A stretch of 64,000 nucleotides of DNA, from assembly GCA_046328225.1 (NCBI GenBank), contig JAXLWZ010000010.1, positions 1 to 64,000 on the forward strand, read 5' to 3'. A program made the position numbers and the translations under genes. Below the pieces are notes generated by a model. The model had not been told where the DNA came from, made no database searches, and saw only the letters and a program-made list of their open reading frames with translations. Source of the DNA: Amarobacillus sp046328225 (lineage in GTDB: Bacteria > Chloroflexota > Dehalococcoidia > Tepidiformales > Tepidiformaceae). Positions 48,030 to 56,962 of this stretch are shown here, piece after piece. Within the stretch, counting starts at the first letter, position 1. Every line of letters begins with the position of its first letter.

Positions 48030-49385
48030 CTAGATGACCGGCAGTTCCTTCATCGCCTCGGCGACCTTCTCCTCCGGGTAGTGGTCGTCGATGAGCCGCC
48101 CGGCGAGGTAGTCGTCGTATGCCGACAGGTCGAGGAAGCCGTGTCCGCTGAGGTTGAAGAGGATCACCCGCGAGCGGCCCTCCTCCTTCGCGGCGAGCGC
48201 CTCGTCGATGGCGCCCCGGATCGCGTGCGAGCTCTCCGGCGCGGGTACAATCCCTTCCGTCCGCGCGAACAGCGTCGCCGCCTCGAAACACGGGTTCTGC
48301 GGGTACGAACGCGCCTCGATGTCCCCCTCCGCGTAGAGGTGGCACAGCATCGGCGCCATCGCGTGGTAGCGAAGCCCGCCCGCGTGGATCCCCGGCGGCA
48401 TGAACGTGTGGCCCAGGGTGTACATCTTCATCAGCGGCGTCAGCCCCGCCACGTCCCCGAAGTCGTACCGGTACTGGCCCTTCGTCAGGCTCGGGCACGA
48501 AGCCGGTTCCACCGCCAGGAAACGCGTCGTCGTCTTGCCCGCCAGCTTGTCCTTCAGGAACGGGAACATCAGCCCCGCCGCGTTCGAACCGCCGCCCGCG
48601 CAGCCCACGACCACGTCCGGGTAGTCGCCCGCCATCTCCATCTGCTTGATCGCTTCCTGCCCGATGACCGTCTGGTGCAGGAGCACATGGTTCAGGACCG
48701 ACCCGAGCGAGTACTTCGTGTCCTCGCGCATCGCCGCGTCCTCGACCGCCTCGCTAATCGCGATGCCCAGCGAGCCCGAGCTCTGCGGGTCTTGCGCCAG
48801 GATGTCGCGCCCCGCCTGCGTGTCCGAGCTTGGGCTGGGCACGACGGCGCCGCCCCAGAGCTGCATGAGCGAACGGCGGTACGGCTTCTGCTCGTACGAC
48901 ACCCGCACCATGTAGACCTTCGACTCGATCCCGAACTGCTGGCAGGCATACGCCAGCGACGAGCCCCACTGGCCCGCACCCGTCTCCGTCGCGATCCGCT
49001 TCACGCCTTCGAGCTTGTTGTAGTACGCCTGCGGCACCGCCGTGTTCGGCTTGTGCGAACCCGACGGGCTCACCCCTTCGTACTTGTAGTAGATCTTCGC
49101 CGGCGTCCCCAGCGCCTTCTCCAGCGCCGTCGCACGGATCAGCGGCGAGGGCCGCCAGACCTTGTAGATCTCGCGCACCTCCTCCGGGATGGGGATATAC
49201 CGCTCCGCGCTCACCTCTTGCTTGATGAGCTCCATCGGGAACAGCGGCGCGAGCGCCTCCGGGCCGATGGGCTCATGCGTCGCCGGGTGCAGCGGCGGCG
49301 GCGGCGGGTTCCGGAGGTCCGCCGCGATGTTGTACCAGTGCGTCGGCATCTCCGATTCGGGCAGGAAGATCTTTTTGTCGGCCAT
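48030..49385 (-). CDS. trpB2: TrpB2-type tryptophan synthase beta chain
   Basis: A 451-residue PLP enzyme of the TrpB2 branch, longer than TrpB1. It contains RPSPLIRATALEKALG, YYKYEGVSPSGSHKPNTAV with the PLP Lys, ETGAGQWGSSLAYACQQFG and CAGGGSNAAGLMFPFL. TrpB2 enzymes often work without TrpA, condensing indole or phosphoserine-like substrates. It is the first gene after the T-box. The ATG has an AAGGAG nine bases upstream. Confidence 0.94.
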   Translation of the reverse strand: MADKKIFLPESEMPTHWYNIAADLRNPPPPPLHPATHEPIGPEALAPLFPMELIKQEVSAERYIPIPEEVREIYKVWRPSPLIRATALEKALGTPAKIYYKYEGVSPSGSHKPNTAVPQAYYNKLEGVKRIATETGAGQWGSSLAYACQQFGIESKVYMVRVSYEQKPYRRSLMQLWGGAVVPSPSSDTQAGRDILAQDPQSSGSLGIAISEAVEDAAMREDTKYSLGSVLNHVLLHQTVIGQEAIKQMEMAGDYPDVVVGCAGGGSNAAGLMFPFLKDKLAGKTTTRFLAVEPASCPSLTKGQYRYDFGDVAGLTPLMKMYTLGHTFMPPGIHAGGLRYHAMAPMLCHLYAEGDIEARSYPQNPCFEAATLFARTEGIVPAPESSHAIRGAIDEALAAKEEGRSRVILFNLSGHGFLDLSAYDDYLAGRLIDDHYPEEKVAEAMKELPVI

Positions 49386-49475
49386 GTGCGTGCTCTCCTT
49401 GCGGCCTCTGGGGCCGGTCTCGGCGGCGGACCCTCACGGGCGGTCTGGCCCCGCGAACTGCCCCTGTTCGCGGGG

Positions 49476-49740
49476 AACAAAAAGCCCCTCGCCTGTTCAA
49501 AGGACGAGGGGTACTCGTGGTGCCACCTTTGTTCCCCGGCACAGGCCGAGGCACTCGATAGACGACGGCCACGCTCACGCGAAGCGATCGCCCGGGCTCT
49601 GATAACGGTGCCCTCTCCGCCAACAGCTACTCGGCCGAAGCCGTTCGCCGCCGGGGCTCCCGGGTCCATTCACCTGTCGCGCCGCCGCCGGGCTCTCACC
49701 TGCCCCGGCTCTCTGGAGGCTCGCCTGACCGGCTACTCTT
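49476..49740 (-). promoter_or_regulatory. Tryptophan T-box leader
   Basis: Read on the minus strand the leader has Stem I elements (AGAGAGCC, GGTGAGAG), a specifier loop GTGAATGGACCCGGGAG with UGG (Trp) at 49668-49666, the conserved GGCACCGTTATCAGAG of Stem III, and the T-box motif AAAGGTGGCACCACG (49530-49516). A terminator stem CCCCTCG/CGAGGGG (49511-49505 and 49491-49485) follows, then CTTTTTG. Uncharged tRNA-Trp would pair with the UGG specifier and stabilise the antiterminator, allowing transcription of trpB2 and the rest of the operon. Confidence 0.93.
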
Positions 49741-49744
49741 CCCG

Positions 49745-49773
49745 ATCATCGCCAATCTTGAATTGTCGCCCAA
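49745..49773 (-). promoter_or_regulatory. Candidate promoter of the T-box operon
   Basis: On the minus strand, TTGGGC (49773-49768) and GATGAT (49750-49745) are 17 bases apart and just before the T-box 5' end. Matches to the -35 and -10 consensus are modest (3/6 and 4/6). Confidence 0.4.
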
Positions 49774-49908
49774 ACCGTAGGCCCCACCCGCCGGGGATGT
49801 CAAGAATCCGGACCCGTCCGCCCCGCCCTCAAGGCAACGTCCAACCGCCCTTCCCCGCCGGGCCGGTTGGCCTTCGCCCATGGCCCGCGATCCCTGATAC
49901 TGGTGGGG

Positions 49909-50316
49909 ATGAGCACCGTCACCAACGGGCCCGCGCCCGCGGCCGTCAGCACCTACCTCCGCACCCTGGTCGCCCTCGGCGCGAAGTTCGATGCCGATTC
50001 GGCCGCCGCCGTCACCGTCCACCGCGATGACATGCTCCGGACCGTCGCGCGCGCCGTCCGTGCTCATGCCGATGGCCTCGCCGCCCTCATCCCTCCCGAT
50101 GAGATCCGGCTCGCGCACGGCCGCCTCACCGCCGCCACCAGCGCCGAGGCCAGCCACTTCGAGGCCCTCCTCGCCGCCGGCCGCTCCCTCGAGGATGTCG
50201 AATACAACGTCCTCGGCGAAATCTCCGACCAGCGCACCGGCGCCTGGAGCGAGATCGAGCACTTCGCCCTCCGTTCCGGCTTCCCGCCCTCCTGGCGCGC
50301 CCGCCTCCGTCCCTGA
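49909..50316 (+). CDS. Hypothetical protein
   Basis: A 135-residue Ala-rich, probably helical cytosolic protein, with VSTYLRTLVALGAKFDADSAAA at the start and SHFEALLAAGRSLEDVEYNVLGEIS in the middle. The ATG at 49909 has GGTGGGG upstream. It diverges from the T-box operon and precedes the thioredoxin-like gene by about 50 bases. No family was recognised. Confidence 0.6.
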   Translation: MSTVTNGPAPAAVSTYLRTLVALGAKFDADSAAAVTVHRDDMLRTVARAVRAHADGLAALIPPDEIRLAHGRLTAATSAEASHFEALLAAGRSLEDVEYNVLGEISDQRTGAWSEIEHFALRSGFPPSWRARLRP

Positions 50317-50364
50317 CCTCGCCCTCAAGTGGCCATTCCCGGCCCGGTGGTACCCTCTTTCACG

Positions 50365-51006
50365 GTGGACGCCGAACACCCCATTCCCGATGAACGCCCC
50401 CAGCGCCGGCGCGAGTATTCCGGCGCCGGTTCGACCCTCGGCCTCGCCGCCCTGCTCATCGCCGTCGTCGGCGTCGCCGTCTGGTGGTTCGAACTGCGCG
50501 GCGATGGTGGCGGCCTCGCCGACGACGGTTTCGGCATCATCCCCCTCGCCGATGCCCTGAATCTCACCGGCAAGGCCCCCGCCGCCGATACCGGCCGCGC
50601 TGCCCCCGATTTCACCCTCGCCAACGTCACCGGCGAAGGCGCCACCACGCTGAGTGCGCATCGCGGCAGCTGGGTGCTGCTCAACTTCTGGGCCAGCTGG
50701 TGCGGTCCCTGCCGCGGCGAAGCCCCCGACCTCCAGTCCTTCTCCGAACGCACCGCCGGCCGCGCCGTCGTCCTCGGCGTGAACCAGCAGGAGCCCGCGC
50801 ATACCGCTCGCGCCTTCGCCGAGGATTTCGGCCTGAGCTACCCCCTCGTTCTCGACCGCCGGGGCGAAGTCTCCAACGCCTACCGCGTCGGCGGCGGCCT
50901 CCCCGTGTCGATGCTCATCGACCCCACCGGCGTCATCCGCGCCATCTACCCGGGCCGCATCACCGCCGACCAGCTCACCGCCATCGAGCGCGAGTACCTG
51001 CGATGA
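50365..51006 (+). CDS. TlpA/ResA-like thioredoxin
   Basis: A 213-residue membrane-anchored thiol-disulfide protein. An N-terminal helix (LGLAALLIAVVGVAVWWF) is followed by a thioredoxin domain with WASWCGPCRGEAPDL and, near the end, GGGLPVSMLIDPTG with the cis-Pro. It probably reduces heme-binding cysteines of apocytochrome c outside the membrane, in partnership with ResB encoded next. The GTG at 50365 is chosen; GTG 50329 is an alternative. The stop overlaps the resB ATG (ATGA). Confidence 0.87.
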   Translation: MDAEHPIPDERPQRRREYSGAGSTLGLAALLIAVVGVAVWWFELRGDGGGLADDGFGIIPLADALNLTGKAPAADTGRAAPDFTLANVTGEGATTLSAHRGSWVLLNFWASWCGPCRGEAPDLQSFSERTAGRAVVLGVNQQEPAHTARAFAEDFGLSYPLVLDRRGEVSNAYRVGGGLPVSMLIDPTGVIRAIYPGRITADQLTAIEREYLR

Positions 51007-52703
51007 CGGCGCGCAGCGAACCCATCACCCCCGCGATGCGCGGCGGCGGCCTCGACCCCCTGCGTTTCACCTGGCAGCTCCTCTGCAACGTGAAGTTCGC
51101 GCTCTTCCTCGTCGGCCTGGCGGGCATCGCCGGAATGCTCGGCGTCGTCATCCCCCAGATGCCCATCCCCATGCGCGGTAACCCCGCCGCCCAGCAGGCC
51201 TGGCTCGAACTTCGCCGCGATGACTTCGGCGCGCTCACGAACCCGATGGACCGGCTCGGCCTGTTCGAGGTCTTCTACACACCCTGGTTCAACGGCCTCT
51301 GGTTCCTCATCATCATCGCCGTCACCGTCTGCACCGTGAGCCGCCTGCGGCCCACCATCCGTAGCGTCCGGCGGCCCGCCAAAGATGTCGGCGACCGCTA
51401 TTTCGAAACGGCCCACCACCGCGCCAGCTTCACGCACCCCGGTGGCGTCGAAGCCGTCGCCGCGGCCCTCCGCCGGCGCCGCTACCGCGTCGAACGCACC
51501 CGCGCCGCCGGCGACGCCACCTACCTCTTCGCCGAACGATTCTCCTGGAGCCAGTACGGCACCTTTGCCAGCCACCTGGCCCTGCTCCTCCTCCTCGTCG
51601 GCGGCCTCCTCACCCGCCTGGCGGGCTTCGACAAGACCCTCGTCATCGCCGAAAACACCCCCGCCGCCCGCGTCTTCGATACGCCGGGCCCCGGCCAGAT
51701 GTTCATCAGCGTCCTCGATAGCCATCGCGGCATCGATGCCGAAGGCAATGTCGTCGACTATCGCAGCGTCATCCAGGTCCGCCGCGGCGACGAAACGAAG
51801 ACCTGCACCACCACCGTCAACGACCCCTGCAGCGCCTTCGGCTATCGCGTCCACCAGGCCGCCTTCTTCAACGACCTCGCGCGCCTGCGCATCACCGACG
51901 CCACCGGCCGCACCGTCTTCGACGACGTCCTCGATTTCGAAAACCGGACCACCGCCGTGCCCCTGCTCAAGGTCACCGACGCCGCGGGAGTTGTGCTCTT
52001 CGAACAGGAGCTGCCCCAGATGGGCACGAACACGGGTGCCTCGGCCGGCCCCGAGGACGATGTCGCCATCGCCGCCCTTGCCTTCCCGCGCGCCGCCGGC
52101 GCCGCCGCGGACGACATCGCAACCCTCGGGGTCTCGTGGCGCGCCGCCGGCGACGACCTGCGCGTCGTCGTCTCGGGCGACGATGGCGCGCCGCGGACGC
52201 TGCAGCGCGGCTCACCCACCGGCGCCGGCGCCTACACGGTCACGTACGAAGGCCCGCGCTCCATCCCCGCCGTTCGCATCAACGACATGCCCGGCGCCAT
52301 CGACGGCGCCGCCACCGTCCAGATGCTCTCCACCCGCTCCGGCGAGCCCTATCTGTTCGTCACCGGCCTCGGCGAAGACTCCACGGTCCTCACCCGCCGC
52401 ACGGCCGTCGAACCCGGCACCGGCTACACCTACACCTTCGGAGAGCGCATCGAAGCCTCCGGCGTCTCCGTCCGCCGCGACCCCGGCGACCTCTTCATCT
52501 GGGTCGCCGTCGCCCTCGCGACGGTCGGCCTCGGCATCACCTTCTATGTCCCCCGGCGGCGGCTCTGGGTGAAGGTCACCCCGGCGTGCACGCAGATGGC
52601 CGGTGTCGCCGAACGCACCACCCGCTTCGGCCGCGAGCTACGCCAATTCGGCGCCTCGCTCGGCTCCCGCGACGCGCTCCTCGCCGAAGACCTGGACCCC
52701 TGA
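51003..52703 (+). CDS. resB: ResB-family cytochrome c biogenesis protein
   Basis: A 566-residue membrane protein of the ResB/CcsB family. Transmembrane segments appear near residues 32-52 (LCNVKFALFLVGLAGIAGML by pattern), 95-115 (WFNGLWFLIIIAVTVCTV), about 185-205 and near the C-terminus (LFIWVAVALATVGLGITFYV). A large external domain lies between the last two. ResB acts with CcsA/ResC to bring heme to apocytochrome c. CcsA is not adjacent here. Overlap with the TlpA-like gene shows coupling. Confidence 0.88.
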   Translation: MTARSEPITPAMRGGGLDPLRFTWQLLCNVKFALFLVGLAGIAGMLGVVIPQMPIPMRGNPAAQQAWLELRRDDFGALTNPMDRLGLFEVFYTPWFNGLWFLIIIAVTVCTVSRLRPTIRSVRRPAKDVGDRYFETAHHRASFTHPGGVEAVAAALRRRRYRVERTRAAGDATYLFAERFSWSQYGTFASHLALLLLLVGGLLTRLAGFDKTLVIAENTPAARVFDTPGPGQMFISVLDSHRGIDAEGNVVDYRSVIQVRRGDETKTCTTTVNDPCSAFGYRVHQAAFFNDLARLRITDATGRTVFDDVLDFENRTTAVPLLKVTDAAGVVLFEQELPQMGTNTGASAGPEDDVAIAALAFPRAAGAAADDIATLGVSWRAAGDDLRVVVSGDDGAPRTLQRGSPTGAGAYTVTYEGPRSIPAVRINDMPGAIDGAATVQMLSTRSGEPYLFVTGLGEDSTVLTRRTAVEPGTGYTYTFGERIEASGVSVRRDPGDLFIWVAVALATVGLGITFYVPRRRLWVKVTPACTQMAGVAERTTRFGRELRQFGASLGSRDALLAEDLDP

Positions 52704-52722
52704 CCGCGATCCTCGCCAACGC

Positions 52723-52755
52723 CGAACGACCCGGGCGGCGCACCCGGGTCGTTCG
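52723..52755. terminator. Bidirectional terminator between resB and glycosidase
   Basis: A perfect 13-bp stem (CGAACGACCCGGG and complement) with a seven-base loop lies between two convergent genes. It could stop transcripts from both sides. T-tracts are minimal. Confidence 0.65.
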
Positions 52756-52782
52756 CACTGGAGAAGGGTCTGAATTGATGCC

Positions 52783-54333
52783 TTAGCGGAGCGTGAATGC
52801 GCCGCCGGTCTCGTTGTCCCACACCACCAACTGGTTCCAGCCCGGCGTGAAGACGCCGATCTTCACCACCCACTCGCCCTTCGCGGCGTTCGCCGGCGGC
52901 GTCCAGTTCACGGCGAAGGTGCGCGCCTGCCCGGCCGTGAACGCCTGGCCGTCATACCACTTCTGGTACACCTTCTCGCCCGCCGGGTTGTAGAACTCCA
53001 CGTCCACGAGGTAGTTCCCGGCCTTCGGCGCCGTCACCGAGACGTTCGCCGTCACCTGCTGCCGCGCCGCCAGGGCCGAAGGCGAGGCGTTCGCCACCGT
53101 CACCCAGCTGGTCGTCGAAGCCGGAGGCTGCGCCGGCGGGTTCGTCGGCTGCGCGGGCGGGTTGGTTGGCTGCGCGGGCGGGTTGGTCGGCTGCGCGGCG
53201 GGCGTGTTCACCGCCGGCGGGAGCGTCGGCGCCCGCGTCGGCAGCGTCTCCGTCGGGTTCGAAGTCGGCGTCGCCGTCGGCGGCAGTTGCGGCAGGCTCC
53301 CGCCGCCACCGTTGCGCGGGCCGACGACGCTCGCATGCTTCTGCGTGAAGGTTGAGGCCGCGGCGAAGTCGATCGCCATCTTGTCCGCCGTCTTCTCCGG
53401 GAAGAGCGACCAGGCCCACGAACCGGCATAGCCGCGCGTGTAGAAGTTCTCCCAGCGGTCCACCGCCGCCTGCCCGGTCCCCGAGAAGAACTCGCCAACC
53501 ACCAGCGGCCCATCGATGCCGTACTGCGCCTTCACCGAAGCGTAATCACGGGCCGGCATGTTCCAGTCGCCCGGCTGCATGTAGTCGTACCAGTGCGCCT
53601 GGTAGTAATCGAGGCCCATGCCCGTCCAGAACGTCAGGCCGTCCAGCATCGCCGACCCGACCGTCACGTATTTGCTCGAATTGGCGTGCACCGCGTTCAC
53701 GATCCCCCGGACCGTCGCCTGCGTGTTCGCCGAATTCACCTTCCCGTTCCACATGTCCCATTCCGGTTCGTTAAATACTTCCCACGAGAAGATGCGCGGC
53801 TCGTTCGCATAGCGCGCGAACAGCGGAGCCAGAACGTCGGCCAGCTTCTGGCGCTGGGCAGGGTCGTTCACCCACCCCTGCGGGATGTCGCCCGGGAAGT
53901 TAAACAGCACCAGCGTGTAATACAGGTCGTACTGCCGGGCGAGCGCAAGCGCCGCGTCGAGGTCGGTGTAGACCGCGGGGTTGATCCCCGAAGGCGCGCC
54001 CGAAGCGTCACGCGTCACCTGCCAGGCGTCACCCTCGAACATCCACCAGCGGACGTTGCGGAGGCCGGCCTGCTGCGCCTGCGCGAGCCGCGGTCCCATC
54101 GCCCCGCTCGTGCTCGAAACGCCGCCCTTCGCGCCGCAACCGAAGTCGCAGGCCCAGTTGTACCAGGCCATGTTGGCCCCATGCAGATTCCACGCGCCGC
54201 CCTGGTAGGGCACGGTCGACCCCGCCGGCACCGCCGCCTCGGCGCCCTTCGGCCCATGCCCGGGCACCATGAACAGCGATGCCGCGAAGGCGGCAAGGAT
54301 GGTTGCGGCAACGAACAGACCAATGCGTTTCAC
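52783..54333 (-). CDS. Secreted GH5-like glycoside hydrolase with C-terminal beta domain
   Basis: A 516-residue exported enzyme. A signal peptide begins VKRIGLFVAATILAAFAASL. The catalytic (beta/alpha)8 domain has WEVFNEPEWDMW with the acid/base Glu and PLVVGEFFSG with the likely nucleophile Glu, a clan GH-A pattern. A Pro/Thr linker with three PTNPPAQ repeats leads to a C-terminal Ig-like domain (about 110 residues) that may bind carbohydrate. The GTG at 54333 has GGGGAG six bases upstream. The substrate, a mannan or beta-glucan, is not certain. Confidence 0.83.
   Translation of the reverse strand: MKRIGLFVAATILAAFAASLFMVPGHGPKGAEAAVPAGSTVPYQGGAWNLHGANMAWYNWACDFGCGAKGGVSSTSGAMGPRLAQAQQAGLRNVRWWMFEGDAWQVTRDASGAPSGINPAVYTDLDAALALARQYDLYYTLVLFNFPGDIPQGWVNDPAQRQKLADVLAPLFARYANEPRIFSWEVFNEPEWDMWNGKVNSANTQATVRGIVNAVHANSSKYVTVGSAMLDGLTFWTGMGLDYYQAHWYDYMQPGDWNMPARDYASVKAQYGIDGPLVVGEFFSGTGQAAVDRWENFYTRGYAGSWAWSLFPEKTADKMAIDFAAASTFTQKHASVVGPRNGGGGSLPQLPPTATPTSNPTETLPTRAPTLPPAVNTPAAQPTNPPAQPTNPPAQPTNPPAQPPASTTSWVTVANASPSALAARQQVTANVSVTAPKAGNYLVDVEFYNPAGEKVYQKWYDGQAFTAGQARTFAVNWTPPANAAKGEWVVKIGVFTPGWNQLVVWDNETGGAFTLR
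53126..53188 (-). repeat. Three 21-bp tandem repeats encoding PTNPPAQ
   Basis: Units of 21 bp (53126-53146, 53147-53167 and 53168-53188) differ at a few positions and encode a Pro-rich linker in the glycosidase. A partial fourth copy follows at 53189. Confidence 0.8.
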
Positions 54334-54602
54334 AGCGAGCTCCCCACGTCCACGGCCCACGCAGGACCGCTACCTCTCCCTTCGACGGTCACGAAGGCGA
54401 GGCGAAGTGGGGGGAGTCCCTATCCCCGGCTGGTGCTCCCCGGTTGTCACGGCCAGATGAAAAAGAGGAGATCGGGTGGCGGACCAACCACCTCAACACA
54501 TGCGCTCAACCGCGCGGCGTCCGCCGTTCCCTACGGTGGTTAAGAGTGCCGAACCGGGACCCCTCGATCCGCAAAAGACGGTAAGGCGAACGTAAAATAA
54601 GC

Positions 54603-55730
54603 ATGACTAGACGTAATCGCCCACGAGTTCTCTTCCTCGGCTCCACCTACGCCGGCTGGAAGACGCGTCAGCTCAACATCGAGGCCCACACCCGCGCCGA
54701 TGGCCGCATCGACCCGGTCTACCGCCAGGTCACCGGCTGGCACGACGGCGGCCTCATCGAGCGGCTGCCCGCCCCTCGCGGCTTTCGCGGCCGCGCCCGG
54801 GCGGTCGTCGAAGCGCGCTCCTTCGCCTCCATCCCACGCCCCGATGTCATCTGGACGAGCTGCGGCGAACTCGTCGTGCCCTACCTCTGGGCCCAGGCCG
54901 GTCCGCTCAAGCGCCCCGTCGTCCTCGAAACCGATTGGAGCTTCGAGCAGCAGGAGTCCATGGCGCCCCTGTATTTCAATCGCGAACCGCGCCGCGGCCC
55001 CCGCCGGAAGCTCTCGGAACTCTCCGAGCGCGCGCTCTTCTCGCAGGTCTCGCTCTTCACCCCGATCTCGAACTGGGCCGCCGATGGCCTCCGCCGCGTC
55101 GGCGTCGAGGACCACCGCATTCGCGTCCTCCACCCCGGGGTCGATCTTTCGCTCTGGAAGCCGCTTCCGCGCCGCGTCCACGAAGGGCCACTCAAGCTCC
55201 TCTTCGTGGGCGGCGATTTCGCGCGCAAGGGCGGCCACATCCTCCTCCAGGTCATGCGCGAACGCTTCGCCCGCGATTGCGTGCTCGACGTCGTCACGCG
55301 CGAGGATGTACCCGGAACCCCCGGCGTCACCGTCCACCGCTGCGAACCGAACTCCCCTGAGCTCGTGCGCCTCTACCAGGAAGCCGATCTCTTCGTCATG
55401 CCCACCCGCGCCGAATGCTTCGGCCACGTCAGCGTCGAGGCCATGGCCAGCGGCCTCCCCGTCATCGTCGGAGACGTCGGTGGCGCCCGCGATATCGTCG
55501 AGCCCGGCGAAACCGGCTGGCTGGTCCGCCCCGAGGCCGGCGCGCTCGCCGATGCCCTCGCCGCCGCGTTGGCCAACCGCTACATCCTCCCCGAAATGGG
55601 CGCCCGGGCCCGCCGCGTCGCCGAGGAACGCTTCGATGGCGTCCGCAACGACCAGGTCCTGGTCGAGCTGATTCTCGAGCAGGCCGCCCGCCATCGCCTT
55701 CCGCGCAGCCTCCGCGAGGTGCACGCATGA
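54603..55730 (+). CDS. Glycosyltransferase family 4-like protein
   Basis: A 375-residue GT-B fold glycosyltransferase. The C-terminal half has LKLLFVGGDFARKGGHILL by pattern, ADLFVMPTRAECFGHVSVEAMASG with the E-x7-E motif, and PVIVGDVGGARDIVEPGETG. It transfers a sugar from a nucleotide donor in surface glycan assembly. It is the first gene of a three-gene plus-strand group with overlaps. The 240-base upstream region holds no recognised regulatory RNA. Confidence 0.88.
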   Translation: MTRRNRPRVLFLGSTYAGWKTRQLNIEAHTRADGRIDPVYRQVTGWHDGGLIERLPAPRGFRGRARAVVEARSFASIPRPDVIWTSCGELVVPYLWAQAGPLKRPVVLETDWSFEQQESMAPLYFNREPRRGPRRKLSELSERALFSQVSLFTPISNWAADGLRRVGVEDHRIRVLHPGVDLSLWKPLPRRVHEGPLKLLFVGGDFARKGGHILLQVMRERFARDCVLDVVTREDVPGTPGVTVHRCEPNSPELVRLYQEADLFVMPTRAECFGHVSVEAMASGLPVIVGDVGGARDIVEPGETGWLVRPEAGALADALAAALANRYILPEMGARARRVAEERFDGVRNDQVLVELILEQAARHRLPRSLREVHA

Positions 55731-56962
55731 GCCGCCAGAGGCCCATCCGCCGTGTCGTCCTCGCGCTCCAGTCCACCGCCGTCGGCGGCATGGAGACCCA
55801 CGTCATCGACCTCGCCGCCGAATACGTCCGCCGTGGCATCACCACCACCGTCTTCGTGCCCGAAGCGCCGCTGTTCGACGGCGTGGCCGCGCGCGTGACC
55901 GCCGCCGGTGCCGCCGTCCTCCGCCTCGATACCGACGCCCGTGGCGGCCGGCGCCAGCAGCTTCCACGCCTGGCACGCCTCGGCCGCACCCTTCGCACCC
56001 TCCACCCCGACGCCGTGCACCTCCACACCGGCGGCGCGACCGGCGGCCTCGGCTTCGTCGCCCTCGCCCGCGCGGCCACCCGCGCCACCGTCGTCGTCAC
56101 GGAGCACGATGTCCCCGTCGAAGCACCCACGCGCCCGGCGCACGCCGCGCGCTTCGCGATGGACCACCTCGGGCACACGCTCGTGGCCGTTTCGCGGCGC
56201 AACGCACGCCTCCGCCGGGAGCGCCTCGGCGTCCGCTGCGGCAGCTTCGCCGCCATTCTCAACGGCGTCCCCCTCGACGACACGCCGGACGCCGAGCGCA
56301 CCGCCGGCCGCGAGCGTGTCCGCGCCAGCCTCGGGATCGACCCGGAAGCCACCGTCATCGGCAGCCTCGTCCGGCTCGCCGAAGGCAAAGGCCTCCTCGA
56401 CCTGCTGCCCGCGTTCGCCATCGTCCGTGCTCAGGCCCCCTGCGACCTCCTCCTCGTGGGCGATGGTCCCCTGCGCGGCGAGCTCGAAGCGCGCGCCGCC
56501 GAGCTCGGCATCGCCGCGCACGTCCACTTCGCCGGCAACCAGCCGAACCCCGCGCCCTACCTCGACGCCATGGACGTGTTCGCCCTCGCCGTCCCCGCGG
56601 GCTCGATGTCCATCGCGCTCCTCGAGGCCATGGGCCGCGGCCTGCCCCCCGTCATCACCTTCTGCGGCCCCGAGGAGGCCGTCATCCCCGGCGAGACCGG
56701 CCTCGGCGCGGAGCCCCGCAACCCGGAGTCGCTCGCCGCGTCCCTGGCGATGCTCGTCACGAACGCCGGCCTGCGCGCGCGCCTCGGTGCCGCCGCCGCC
56801 GCGCACGTTCGCCGGCACTTCTCCGTCGCCCGCGTCGCCGACGACCTTTTGGAGCTGTACGCATTGCACGGCGCGCCCACCCCGCCGCGATTGCGCGCCG
56901 ATGGACCAGCCAATCCCCGCCCGGGGCACTCCCTCGTGGCGCGCCCGGAGGGCACAGGATGA
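55727..56962 (+). CDS. Glycosyltransferase family 4-like protein
   Basis: A 411-residue GT-B glycosyltransferase. It begins VVLALQSTAVGGMETHVIDL (the GGxE/H donor-fold start), then NGVPLDD, GSLVRLAEGKGLLDLLPAF and the donor motif SMSIALLEAMGRG with the E-x7-E pair. Its ATG overlaps the preceding stop (ATGA). It probably adds the next sugar in the same pathway as the previous gene. Confidence 0.88.
   Translation: MSRQRPIRRVVLALQSTAVGGMETHVIDLAAEYVRRGITTTVFVPEAPLFDGVAARVTAAGAAVLRLDTDARGGRRQQLPRLARLGRTLRTLHPDAVHLHTGGATGGLGFVALARAATRATVVVTEHDVPVEAPTRPAHAARFAMDHLGHTLVAVSRRNARLRRERLGVRCGSFAAILNGVPLDDTPDAERTAGRERVRASLGIDPEATVIGSLVRLAEGKGLLDLLPAFAIVRAQAPCDLLLVGDGPLRGELEARAAELGIAAHVHFAGNQPNPAPYLDAMDVFALAVPAGSMSIALLEAMGRGLPPVITFCGPEEAVIPGETGLGAEPRNPESLAASLAMLVTNAGLRARLGAAAAAHVRRHFSVARVADDLLELYALHGAPTPPRLRADGPANPRPGHSLVARPEGTG

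Noticed and set aside
54361..54602. A riboswitch in the region before the first glycosyltransferase
   Set aside because: Stems are possible on both strands, but no match to c-di-GMP, SAM or other known consensus cores was recognised.
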